From positions 124,001 to 188,000 of the forward strand of contig CAJQUW010009045.1 in assembly GCA_907163375.1 (NCBI GenBank): 64,000 bases of DNA. Direction: 5' to 3'. The notes beneath the pieces are model-generated. The model saw nothing but the letters and a program-made list of their open reading frames with translations. It was not told the origin of the DNA and searched no databases. The translations under genes and the position numbers were made by a program. Of the stretch, positions 56,420 through 64,000 are shown piece by piece; positions within the stretch are counted from its first letter, which is position 1; the number at the start of each line of letters is the position of its first letter. The DNA comes from Prostheceraeus crozeri (taxonomy: Eukaryota > Platyhelminthes > Polycladida > Euryleptidae).

Positions 56420-57754
56420 ATGGAAACCCCAAATTTAAAAAAATTATATTCGTCCGCATCATCCTGTTCTTCTTATTCGACGAGATCAACGGGATTTGAA
56501 AATAAATGTTTTGATAATAATAATAATAATACTATTACAAATCCATGTATAGATGTTAATATTTTATTTCAATTACAAGCCGAAATATTTAGAGAACAGA
56601 CTAAAGGTTTACCTTCTATAGAAACCAATTATTGTATTTTTCCAGGTGATCCATTTATTAAATTTATGGAGATTGTTAGTAAATATAATGATGTAGCTTA
56701 TGTGGAATTAAATAAAGAAAATATGGTTATAATAGGTCATAATAATGTTTATGGTTTTATTAGAGCAGTTTTGCCGATTAGTAATACTGATTGGATAGAA
56801 ACTAAAATTATTAATTATATTAATATTAAAGAATTAGTTAAAAAATTAAAATCTTTTTCCAAAGAAAAAATTAGATTATTTGTTGATGAACAAAATCAAT
56901 ATAACATTCACATAGAGAGTAAAAAACATAATGAAGAATTATTTTGTCAGGTATATTATAGAGACACAATTTATAAACAAGAAACATTAGAAATGCCGCA
57001 AAGATATGATGATGATACGTATATAGGATTATATTCCAACTTAAATATTAATTTATTAAAATCTTATATAAATGGTTTAGCTCAACAAGAGAAAATTTAT
57101 ATGTGGACAACACCTTATACTATTAACAATGACCATAATCATAATCATAATCATAATAAACGAACCGAAGGTTCTAGGCCTTTGCCCGATCTTAAAGAAT
57201 CTTATGATAATAATGATAATAATATAGATGATAATAATGATGATTCTGAAACATCTGAAAATGGTGTAAATGGTAAAAAAGATTATAAAAATATTAGTAA
57301 TTATAAAAATTTATCTAAATTTCATTTTCTTACAATTGAAAATAATAATGATGGTATAGTTGAAGATACTGTTAGACAACTATGTGTCGGGTCTACAAAA
57401 TTTAAATTAGGATTTACATCTAATCAATTTAAAATTTTATCATCTTTAATAAAAACTAAAACTGATTCAGATTATGGTGGTGTTATTAAATTTTCCAAAA
57501 GAGATCAAAGACCAATATTTTTCTCTATTATATTATTATCAGATAAGAAATGTAATTTAGAATTAGATATTCCTATCAGGGAATGGTATCCTATCAGGGA
57601 ATGGCATCCTATACCAAAAAGTGTAATTTATGATGATGAAGAAACAATTTATGATGATGATGAAGAATCAATTGATGATGATGATGAAGAATCAATAGTT
57701 AGTGAAAATAAATTTAAATTATCTTTTGATAAAACATTATATGATGAAACTTAA
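56420..57754 (+). CDS. Putative PCNA-like sliding clamp
   Basis: 444 residues, one open frame. I propose a PCNA fold from order and pattern: residues 74-120 (FPGDPFIKFMEIVSKYNDVA, then ENMVIIGHNNVYGFIRAVLP), 134-168 (INIKELVKKLKSF, then KIRLFVDEQNQYNIHIE), 190-232 (EMPQRYDDDTYIGLYSNLNI, then LLKSYINGLAQQEKIYMW) and 325-385 (STKFKLGFTSNQFKILSSLI, then GVIKFSKRDQRPIFFSII). These mirror the four helix-plus-sheet units of PCNA, including the LxxxLK...DxIxLxxD stretch and the final loop before a P-[IL] strand. An Asn/His/Asp-rich low-complexity insert fills 236-300 and an acidic tail follows 400. A clamp would raise processivity of the element's polymerase. No catalytic motif contradicts this. Other reading: an unrelated DNA-binding protein. 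Confidence 0.45.
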   Translation: METPNLKKLYSSASSCSSYSTRSTGFENKCFDNNNNNTITNPCIDVNILFQLQAEIFREQTKGLPSIETNYCIFPGDPFIKFMEIVSKYNDVAYVELNKENMVIIGHNNVYGFIRAVLPISNTDWIETKIINYINIKELVKKLKSFSKEKIRLFVDEQNQYNIHIESKKHNEELFCQVYYRDTIYKQETLEMPQRYDDDTYIGLYSNLNINLLKSYINGLAQQEKIYMWTTPYTINNDHNHNHNHNKRTEGSRPLPDLKESYDNNDNNIDDNNDDSETSENGVNGKKDYKNISNYKNLSKFHFLTIENNNDGIVEDTVRQLCVGSTKFKLGFTSNQFKILSSLIKTKTDSDYGGVIKFSKRDQRPIFFSIILLSDKKCNLELDIPIREWYPIREWHPIPKSVIYDDEETIYDDDEESIDDDDEESIVSENKFKLSFDKTLYDET

Positions 57755-57819
57755 TATGATAAAACTTAATAGAAAATACCAAAATATTCGATAAATATAT
57801 TTTCATATGTAATAAAATT

Positions 57820-57957
57820 TTTAGATGTAATAAGTTTTTAGATGTAATAAGTTTTTAGATGTAATAAGTTTATAGATGTAATAAATTTTTTAGATGGAAT
57901 AAGTTTTTAGATGTTATAAATTTTTTAGATGTTATAAATTTTTTAGATGTTATAAAA
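57820..57957. repeat. Tandem repeats between convergent genes
   Basis: About eight 17-18-bp units of the type AGATGTAATAAGTTTTT between the stop of the clamp-like gene and that of the polymerase. T-rich on one strand and A-rich on the other, so it could end transcription from both sides. Confidence 0.75.
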
Positions 57958-57963
57958 AAATTA

Positions 57964-60900
57964 TTATTCCCACGTGTCATCATCATCACTTAAATTACTC
58001 TCACAGATGATTGTTTGAAATATTTCAGCTTGAATATCTTCTCCGTTATAAGGTAACATAATTTCATTTTCATCAGGTGCTTGACGTTTAAGAATATTTA
58101 TTTGACCAGAAAATTTTTTTTCTTCAGTATTATTATTTTTATCAGGAATACTAATTCCAGTTTCTAAAGATCTTTTCCATGGTTTATTAACTGTAGTCGA
58201 TAATGTTTTCCCCGAATATAATTTTAGAAAATCTTCTACTTTTACTTTATCTTGTGAATATCCTTTGAATGTTTTCTTTTCACTAAGTCTCCCTTGTTCA
58301 TCTACAGTAATACAGTATTTTACTTTAGGTGCAATAAACATTGCAAAAATAATTCCACCATTTCCATAATCATTTTTCCCTTGACACAATTCTCCTCCAA
58401 CATATCCAGCAGCGTCTAATTTATTAAAGAGCTCATTGGAAATATATATTGAATCAGTATCTGTATAATGAATGTATTTTTCTTTGAAACCATTAATTTC
58501 TAAAATAAAGTTATTCATGATTCTTCTAGAGTGAGAAAGAATGAAAGAACCTAAGTGTGATGGCATGAATGACGTCTTCCCATCTTTTACAATATTAGTT
58601 TTGAGAAATTCATCATCTTCCATTTCTACTTTCGCTAAATATTGTTCATCATTTAATTTTTCATAATCTTTTACTTCTTGAGTGAAATTTTTTCTCAATG
58701 TATTCTCATTCCATAAATGATATTTAGTGGTTATATCTTTTTGCACAGTTTTGCCATATAGCGAATTCATCAATAATTTAATTAACTCATCACCTACAGT
58801 ATTTCCTTCTGTTTTATATCTTTTTCTCAAATTAAAAAGTTTTTCAATATAATTTCGAAATGGTGAAACTTGATAATTTTTTTCATAAATCATACCATCA
58901 GTAATATGTAAGATTTTCCCCCCACATCTAACAATTTCTTGTATGTCAACAGAAGTTAATACATCATAACATATACCATTTCTAAACCTGATTACTTTTA
59001 CATGAGAATTATTATTTTGATTTTTAACTTTATCTTTAATAGGAACTGGTTGGAAAAACATATCATTCGGATATTGAAACACAACAGAGAATATTCCAGT
59101 TTTAGGTCTAAATGTTTGTGTATTAAATTTATATACTATTTCCCGCTCTTCTTCTTGACGAAATTTTCTAGCTGATTCAGCTTTAGGGTATTCTGAATTT
59201 TCATCATACATAGCTGATGGATATAAAGATGTTGCATCAAAAGCCATTAGAAATTCATTTTTTTGTTCAAGTAGTTGATTTGAAATTTTCTTACAAATTT
59301 CAGTTTTATCTCCTAAATCTCGATACTGTTTCATTAAATCTATTAAATTATTTCCAGGGGACAAAGCCCCACCAGCGTAGCGACCAAGGGACAAAGTCCC
59401 CCCAGCGCAGCGACCAGGTAAATACTGTTTTAATATTGGTAACAAGATGCTACAAAATGGCGATATGTATTTTCTTATATTTGCTGAAACTCTTCCACCT
59501 TTAACAGATTTTCTAATATAATTTCTAGCCCATAAATCTATATGAGAATGAATATTTATATTGTCATTTTGTACGCTTTTCATCCAACCGTTAAATGTTA
59601 AAGCAGAGGATGTCAAATTAGTAGTTATATCTTCACCAACTAAATCTTGTATAACATTATTATATTTGTAGATACAAAAAGCTAAAGAAAGAATATCGTT
59701 AACTAAATATGGTCTCCATTCATTTTCTTTTTCTTTATAATTTTCATGTGTTATGTCTCCAATTTCATAATTTAATTTACACACATTCGTAGGAATTTTA
59801 AAATTCTCACACCATTTAGAAAGACTTGTTTTTACATGTTGATAACTACATTTCATTATAATAGTTTGAAGTGCTAATTTACCTGAAGGTGAATCTTTTT
59901 TCATATTGTTTTTAAATCTAAAAGATTTTTGAATGTATCTACTAACACATTCAGTTGTATAAGGATTTTGTAATGAAGCAGTCAATATTCCTCTTGAAGT
60001 TTTAAGAGGCGGTTTAGATAATTTAAAATTAGCTTTTATCGGAAAATAGGAATCAAAACCTGATGAATTGTGAGCTATTAAAGTTACTCTAGAATAATTA
60101 AATTTTCCAAGAGTTTTAAAAAATTGATGGATCGGACATACGTCCTCTGGGTTTCCCCCGATCGTACATTCATCATCCACAGTTCTCGTAAATATTTTCA
60201 CACAATTTTGAAGTTTATTGAATTCTAATTCAGTTAAATTATTATACTCATCAATCTGTTTTTTAAGTTTTTTAATTTCATCTTCATCTTTTGATCGTTT
60301 AATTTTAATCATATCACTTAACAAACGTGTTTTTAATTCTTTCAATCTTTGTTTCGGTAAACAACAAATAAATTTATTAAAATTAATAGCTCCTACAGCA
60401 TAAGGAATAGGATGAGCTGTTGAACAGTTAGGATCAGGAAAAGTTTCGAGATCCCAAATATATGTTGAACCATAGTCAATTTTTTTCTTTGTTATGATTT
60501 TATATGGACGCGTTGTTAGATTTTCATCAGTAACTGTTTTATATATGGGTTTGAAATTATTTTCAATTTCTCTAATAGCTTTTAATTTATGAGATTTATT
60601 AATTAAACAATAGTGACCAATTGTTGAACCTGCGTGAAAATAATTGTAATAAACATAATTATGAAACGTTTCAATTCCTCTAGGATTTAAATGACGATTG
60701 GCAGGACTATAATATTGAACACATTCTCCAAAATATTTATTGAATTGAGAAAATTTGCAGTTTGACATTACTCCTGTTCTAGATGTGGCTTTCTCTTTAT
60801 ATAAAAAATTATTAAACATTTCTTTCATAATTTCTCCTTGTTCTTCATTAAAACCTCGTAAAACATTATAACATTTAATAAAACAAAAATCTTCAGAAGG

Positions 60901-61500
60901 AATATAACAATATTCACCGAAATATTCTTTGATTCTATATTTCATATTAATCCCTGCCCCTCTATGCGATCTTTGTACTAACTTCATTCCAAAATCTTCA
61001 TATTTAATATTACCTGTAAAAATCCATTCGTTAGCATCGGATTTCTCATCCAGATTCGAAAACCATGTTTCAAATGATTTTTTATTATAGAAGGTTACGT
61101 AAAAATTTTGAATTATATTTTCCTGATCTTTAATAACTTTTCCAAGTAAATTAATAATTTTACCATTTGCTAAAAGTTTCCGCATATCATTTACTACATT
61201 AATAAAAGATACATTTTCATATTTAATTTCATTTGGATTAAATAAATTACATAAATCATCACCAAGTTCATCCTTAATTCTATCATCAAAAAAGATATCA
61301 GTAATAGGGGTTTCTAATATTTCTTTTGTTCCACGTTTCTGTTTTTTAGTATTACGTCTAATACTACGCCTAGTACGTTTCTGTTTTTTAATACGTTTAC
61401 TGCGTTTACTATGTTTAATTTGTGCATCAAACTCAGCAATTTGTTTCTTGATTAATTCATCAATCCTAGACGTTTGTCCGAGAGACATTTCACGATTCAT
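57964..61500 (-). CDS. Polinton protein-primed DNA polymerase B
   Basis: 1178 residues, replicates the linear element from a protein primer. A Lys/Arg-rich segment (about 29-58) may be a nuclear signal. Exonuclease motifs: WDLETF (near 349), HNSSGFDSYF (near 480) and YLVNDILSL (near 600). Polymerase motifs: FDATSLYPS (near 755), LLMNSLYGKT (near 912) and YTDTDSIYI (near 1014), the last two being the YxxNS/SLYG and DTD signatures of family B. Around residues 695-715 there is an in-frame duplicated insert, GGTLSLGRYAGGALSPG, encoded by two copies of a GC-rich unit at 59357-59417. No other anomaly; the frame is whole. Confidence 0.95.
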   Translation of the reverse strand: MNREMSLGQTSRIDELIKKQIAEFDAQIKHSKRSKRIKKQKRTRRSIRRNTKKQKRGTKEILETPITDIFFDDRIKDELGDDLCNLFNPNEIKYENVSFINVVNDMRKLLANGKIINLLGKVIKDQENIIQNFYVTFYNKKSFETWFSNLDEKSDANEWIFTGNIKYEDFGMKLVQRSHRGAGINMKYRIKEYFGEYCYIPSEDFCFIKCYNVLRGFNEEQGEIMKEMFNNFLYKEKATSRTGVMSNCKFSQFNKYFGECVQYYSPANRHLNPRGIETFHNYVYYNYFHAGSTIGHYCLINKSHKLKAIREIENNFKPIYKTVTDENLTTRPYKIITKKKIDYGSTYIWDLETFPDPNCSTAHPIPYAVGAINFNKFICCLPKQRLKELKTRLLSDMIKIKRSKDEDEIKKLKKQIDEYNNLTELEFNKLQNCVKIFTRTVDDECTIGGNPEDVCPIHQFFKTLGKFNYSRVTLIAHNSSGFDSYFPIKANFKLSKPPLKTSRGILTASLQNPYTTECVSRYIQKSFRFKNNMKKDSPSGKLALQTIIMKCSYQHVKTSLSKWCENFKIPTNVCKLNYEIGDITHENYKEKENEWRPYLVNDILSLAFCIYKYNNVIQDLVGEDITTNLTSSALTFNGWMKSVQNDNINIHSHIDLWARNYIRKSVKGGRVSANIRKYISPFCSILLPILKQYLPGRCAGGTLSLGRYAGGALSPGNNLIDLMKQYRDLGDKTEICKKISNQLLEQKNEFLMAFDATSLYPSAMYDENSEYPKAESARKFRQEEEREIVYKFNTQTFRPKTGIFSVVFQYPNDMFFQPVPIKDKVKNQNNNSHVKVIRFRNGICYDVLTSVDIQEIVRCGGKILHITDGMIYEKNYQVSPFRNYIEKLFNLRKRYKTEGNTVGDELIKLLMNSLYGKTVQKDITTKYHLWNENTLRKNFTQEVKDYEKLNDEQYLAKVEMEDDEFLKTNIVKDGKTSFMPSHLGSFILSHSRRIMNNFILEINGFKEKYIHYTDTDSIYISNELFNKLDAAGYVGGELCQGKNDYGNGGIIFAMFIAPKVKYCITVDEQGRLSEKKTFKGYSQDKVKVEDFLKLYSGKTLSTTVNKPWKRSLETGISIPDKNNNTEEKKFSGQINILKRQAPDENEIMLPYNGEDIQAEIFQTIICESNLSDDDDTWE
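59357..59417. repeat. Two GC-rich repeat units inside the polymerase frame
   Basis: Two 30-bp units, each with GGGACAAAG(C/T)CCC followed by AGCG(T/C)AGCGACC, in frame within the polymerase gene between the exonuclease and the first palm motif. The GGGACAAAGTCCC part is palindromic, as in the gene-end repeats. Confidence 0.8.
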
Positions 61501-61525
61501 ATTTTTTAAAAGAAAAAATGAATTT

Positions 61526-61855
61526 TTACATAGAACCTCGGTTCCGTTTTTGCATATACACAGGAATATGTAATTGATGTAATGTTTCTAATTCATGTGC
61601 TGTTAAATGTTCTTTATTAACCAACCACCATAAATTATTATACGCCAAAAATACTCGGAAACTTCTTAAACAAAGTGGAAAGTCTTTTGTTTTAACACAC
61701 GGTTTAATACCATGTTTTGTTTTATAATCTGTAACGAGCGCTACGTATTTATGATGATAATAAAATCTAACTTCTTTCTTCGAATTTACAGGATTTGTAG
61801 GATGACGATAATATTTTAAAACTGGTACATGCTCTATCTTATAATCATTCAACAT
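61526..61855 (-). CDS. Polinton small protein, unknown
   Basis: 109 residues from the ATG at 61855; an in-frame ATG further up (61921) would overlap the repeat cluster at the ATPase gene end, so the later start, which sits after AATAAAAAAAAT, is preferred. It is basic and aromatic-rich (KKEVRFYYHHKYVALVTDYK, FLAYNNLWWLVNKEH) with no motif I recognise. It lies between polymerase and ATPase, where Polintons often hold small unassigned genes. Confidence 0.5.
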   Translation of the reverse strand: MLNDYKIEHVPVLKYYRHPTNPVNSKKEVRFYYHHKYVALVTDYKTKHGIKPCVKTKDFPLCLRSFRVFLAYNNLWWLVNKEHLTAHELETLHQLHIPVYMQKRNRGSM

Positions 61856-61892
61856 ATTTTTTTTATTTTTATTAACAAAAAATTTATAAGAA

Positions 61893-61934
61893 AAAATTGT
61901 TCGGTCACTCCGTTCGATCACTCCGTTCGATCAC
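61893..61934. repeat. Tandem repeat at the ATPase gene end
   Basis: Three units of GATCACTCCGTTC type covering the stop codon of the packaging ATPase. The units are GC-richer than their surroundings. Confidence 0.6.
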
Positions 61935-62698
61935 TCCTCGAAAATATTTTCTATAACTCTTTCATGAATTTTTTTATCAATATTAATTGTAATAAATCCA
62001 TAATCTTTTGACCAAGCATTGTTACACGATTGTTTAAATTCATCTTTATTTCTTACACATAAATCTCTTAACAAATCACTTAAGTTTCTTGCATTTATTT
62101 CAAATAGTATAAATATATTTGCATTCTTTCTAATAACACTTCCGTCTAATGAATACATACTTTGTGTTAAATAAAAAACACTACAGTTATTATGTCTACC
62201 TCGTGTAAAATAATTTCTCTGAACTGACTGATTTCTATCATTAACACAATCATCAAAAATTACACAATGTTTCATTGTTTTATCTAGTTTACTAGGATCT
62301 TGCATATTACCACTATCATCTATTAGTTGTATCTTTATATGGTTATTTTTATTAGATTCTACTAACTGATTATTTTTTGCTGCTTCTTCACACCACGAAC
62401 TTATTTCTTCTTCATCTTCAGATTTTTCATATTCTTTGAATAATGAAGCAATTGCTGTTTTTTTAAGATTATTTTCAAATCCATATTTTAAAAATTGATA
62501 GACGGGTTGTTCTGCCGTTGTTGTATAAATTATAAGATTGTTATAATCCAAAAAATTTGGAGTCGTTAAAATTTTAAATAATAGATACGTTTTTCCACAA
62601 CCTGATCTTCCGCAAATAACTGACAAAACTTCATTAGATAAATTTGGATGATGATTAAATTTAAGTTTTTTTTTATTTAATGGAGGTAGTTCACTCAT
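61931..62698 (-). CDS. Polinton DNA-packaging ATPase (FtsK-HerA/A32-like)
   Basis: 255 residues. Walker A GRSGCGKT at residues 30-37, Walker B CVIFDD near 145-150, and the following STQSMY-like sensor (YLTQSMYSLD) in place. It pumps the genome into the capsid. The start follows the TTTATTAAAAAATG signature. The frame is whole, length normal for the family. Confidence 0.9.
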   Translation of the reverse strand: MSELPPLNKKKLKFNHHPNLSNEVLSVICGRSGCGKTYLLFKILTTPNFLDYNNLIIYTTTAEQPVYQFLKYGFENNLKKTAIASLFKEYEKSEDEEEISSWCEEAAKNNQLVESNKNNHIKIQLIDDSGNMQDPSKLDKTMKHCVIFDDCVNDRNQSVQRNYFTRGRHNNCSVFYLTQSMYSLDGSVIRKNANIFILFEINARNLSDLLRDLCVRNKDEFKQSCNNAWSKDYGFITINIDKKIHERVIENIFEE

Positions 62699-62779
62699 TT
62701 TTTAATAAAAAATTTATTTTTATTTTTTTTATTTTTTGTTTCTAAAGAAGAAGAAAATTAAACTTCTCTAGCTTCGCGT

Positions 62780-62842
62780 GGGAGTTTATACCTCTCGAAC
62801 GGGAGTTTATACCTCCCGAACGGGAGGTTATACCTCTCGAAC
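62780..62842. repeat. Three 21-bp palindromic tandem units
   Basis: Units at 62780, 62801 and 62822 of the type GGGAGTTTATACCTCYCGAAC. The CCTCCCGAACGGGAGG portion is palindromic. They cover the end of the minor capsid gene. Confidence 0.85.
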
Positions 62843-63615
62843 CAAAAGATCTATCATAATCTCTTCACCTCCAAAATTTATTTCTTGTCCTTTTTCATCA
62901 GTGATTCTAATGTTAATGTTGTTAATAGTTTTTCTTGTAATAGGAAAATATATTAATGTTTGTGGAAATACATTTAATCTATAACCAATGGGTACAGTAA
63001 AAGCTGGAAAACTGAATATTAAATTTGATAATTTACCATTTATATATCCTCTTCAATAATGTCACAATGTACAACAATTGAATTTATTTCAGTTATTTTT
63101 GGAATCTTCTCACCTAAATGATAACCTTGACTATAAGTTTGTTTATTAAATCCTAATAGCTTTGACAATGATCTGTCATGATTAAAATCAACTTGATGAT
63201 TTTCGTCTAAAGTAAGAGAAAATTTATTAACTGCCGGTTCAACTGCAAAATGTAATTGTTTCTTATCTTTAAATGGTATACCTAAATGTCTCTTAATTTC
63301 ATTTGATATTGATTCAACTTCGTAAGAACCAGGAAGAAAAGTTAGTATTTTCCATGTTTTACCTTTATCAGTAGAATATCTAAATTGATCATTCGCATCT
63401 TTGATAACGTTTTGTATAGTGTTAAATGTAGAGAAACTAGTCAATGCAATTTGATAATTTTTATTTTGTTCTAAATGTAGAATGGGTTCTAAATTACAAG
63501 TGTGTGATGAAGTAGTTGTTATAATTTTTAACGTCGTACTAAATTTTGATGAACCCAAAATCTCTGTCAATTTTTCTAAATGATCATTAATTTTGTCTAA
63601 ATCTGCTGAACACAT
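62828..63615 (-). pseudogene. Polinton minor capsid (penton) protein, broken
   Basis: Region of the single jelly-roll minor capsid protein. The opening (SKFSTTLKIITTTSSHTCN, then YQIALTSFSTFNTIQNV) and the close (IRITDEKGQEINFGGE) match the style of Polinton penton proteins, the latter having the N-I-x-I-x-D-x-x-G-x-x-I-x-F-x-G-E signature. The region does not read as one open frame; about one break. It stands next to the packaging ATPase, as usual. Confidence 0.65.
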
Positions 63616-63644
63616 TTTTAAACTAAAAAAATTAAATAAATATT

Positions 63645-63709
63645 ATAGATAAAAATCGTAGATAAAAATCATAGATAAAAATCATAGATAAAAATCATAG
63701 ATAAAAATT
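63645..63709. repeat. Five 13-bp tandem repeats
   Basis: ATAGATAAAAATC repeated about five times between the minor capsid start and the next gene's stop. Probably part of the minor capsid promoter. Confidence 0.85.
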
Positions 63710-64000
63710 AGAAACAACATATTTCGGCTATATTTTTATAACCCTCTTCATTTAGAATTTTCTTTTCTAACAGTCTTTTCAATATAGCATGAATTTCATT
63801 GAAACTAGAATTATGTCCTTCTTTTATTGCAGATATTAAAATATTTAATCTATTTAGTAATTCTTGTGGATCATCTGGTAAAAATATGGTTGTTTCTGTT
63901 TTCTGTTTTTCAGATAAACCTTTCCCTACTTTAACTCCCGTTGATAATAAATTTTCTAATTGTTTATAACGTCTAAGAGATTTTACTGCACCAACTCTGT
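63708..64000 (-). CDS. Polinton small conserved protein, partial
   Basis: The last 97 codons of a gene that runs off the right edge: SLRRYKQLENLLSTGVKVGK, TTIFLPDDPQELLNRLNILI, EIHAILKRLLEKKIL and YKNIAEICCF. The segment (F)LPxDPxxLxxRLxxLIxxxxxGxxxxxxEIxxIxxxLxxxxxLxxxxYxxI is one I recall from unassigned small proteins encoded in invertebrate Polintons; this is memory, not a search. Function unknown. Confidence 0.6.
   Translation of the reverse strand, partial: RVGAVKSLRRYKQLENLLSTGVKVGKGLSEKQKTETTIFLPDDPQELLNRLNILISAIKEGHNSSFNEIHAILKRLLEKKILNEEGYKNIAEICCF

Larger units (their letters stand above)
50310..64000. mobile_element. Polinton (Maverick/adintovirus-like), left end to window edge
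   Basis: A virus-like element of at least 13.7 kb carrying every Polinton core part: protease, integrase, major and minor capsid, packaging ATPase and protein-primed DNA polymerase, plus several accessory genes. Its AT content is far higher than the host DNA to its left. The left end is taken at the AGTGTGACATCC hairpin (50310-50365); the right end and so the terminal repeat lie outside the window. It looks young and nearly whole, with about two breaks in the visible part. Genes run mainly on the minus strand, with the protease and the clamp-like gene on the plus strand. Confidence 0.9.

Noticed and set aside
61895-62842. CRISPR-like array
   Set aside because: The repeats are contiguous without spacers, and the host is an animal.
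62778-62984. Repeat protein with three YTSRT units
   Set aside because: Made by the 21-bp gene-end repeats read on the strand opposite the minor capsid gene.

Overview
The window looks like nuclear DNA of a repeat-rich invertebrate animal, probably marine. It has host genes with GT-AG introns of up to 15 kb, no bacterial-style operons outside the viral insert, and a mix of RTE-type LINEs, Penelope-like elements, tRNA-derived SINEs, hAT transposons and a Polinton/adintovirus-like element. The phylum cannot be settled from this sequence. The recurrent TAGGCCTA-type words and the repeat mix only suggest a marine lineage.

Three host genes are supported or suspected. (1) A stomatin-like 2 (STOML2-type) mitochondrial membrane-organising gene lies on the minus strand. 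Four consecutive exons can be placed to the base (31612-31484, 31422-31323, 30149-29901, 14880-14480), with splice phases that agree; the first and last exons were not found. (2) Head-to-head with it on the plus strand is a two-exon MADF-domain gene (33644-34018 and 42987-43316) with a 9-kb intron. (3) Near 8.3-9.1 kb there are two weaker candidate exons, one ending in a motif like the C-terminus of the MADF protein.

Transposons fill most of the rest. A hAT element (1829-6489, with an 8-bp target duplication) is split by an RTE-type LINE that carries a cysteine-finger module. A 736-bp element with C-rich subterminal repeats sits at 7367-8102. Three other hAT remnants, a second RTE LINE on the minus strand (22.5-25.7 kb), LINE tails, SINE copies, and several Penelope-like copies in inverted or palindromic layouts (35-40 kb, 47-50 kb) follow.

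From 50310 to the right edge lies a Polinton (Maverick/adintovirus kin), strikingly AT-rich compared with its surroundings and apparently inserted in the leader of an LTR element (end of LTR at 50213, primer-binding-like site just after). All core parts are present: protein-primed DNA polymerase, RVE integrase, packaging ATPase, adenain-like protease, double jelly-roll capsid and minor capsid/penton. It looks young and nearly whole in the visible part, with about two breaks; its right end lies outside the window. Its less usual content is what stands out: a phospholipase A2-like domain in one reading frame with the integrase, a 444-residue protein that reads like a PCNA-type sliding clamp, a coiled-coil protein with a phage-tail-fibre-type anchor motif, two small proteins with glycine/alanine-rich membrane-active-looking segments, a family of GC-rich palindromes at gene ends and inside reading frames, and a shared T-run/AAAATG signature abutting nearly every start codon. 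Together these suggest a viral replication-packaging-entry module with its own processivity factor and its own gene-end and gene-start signals.
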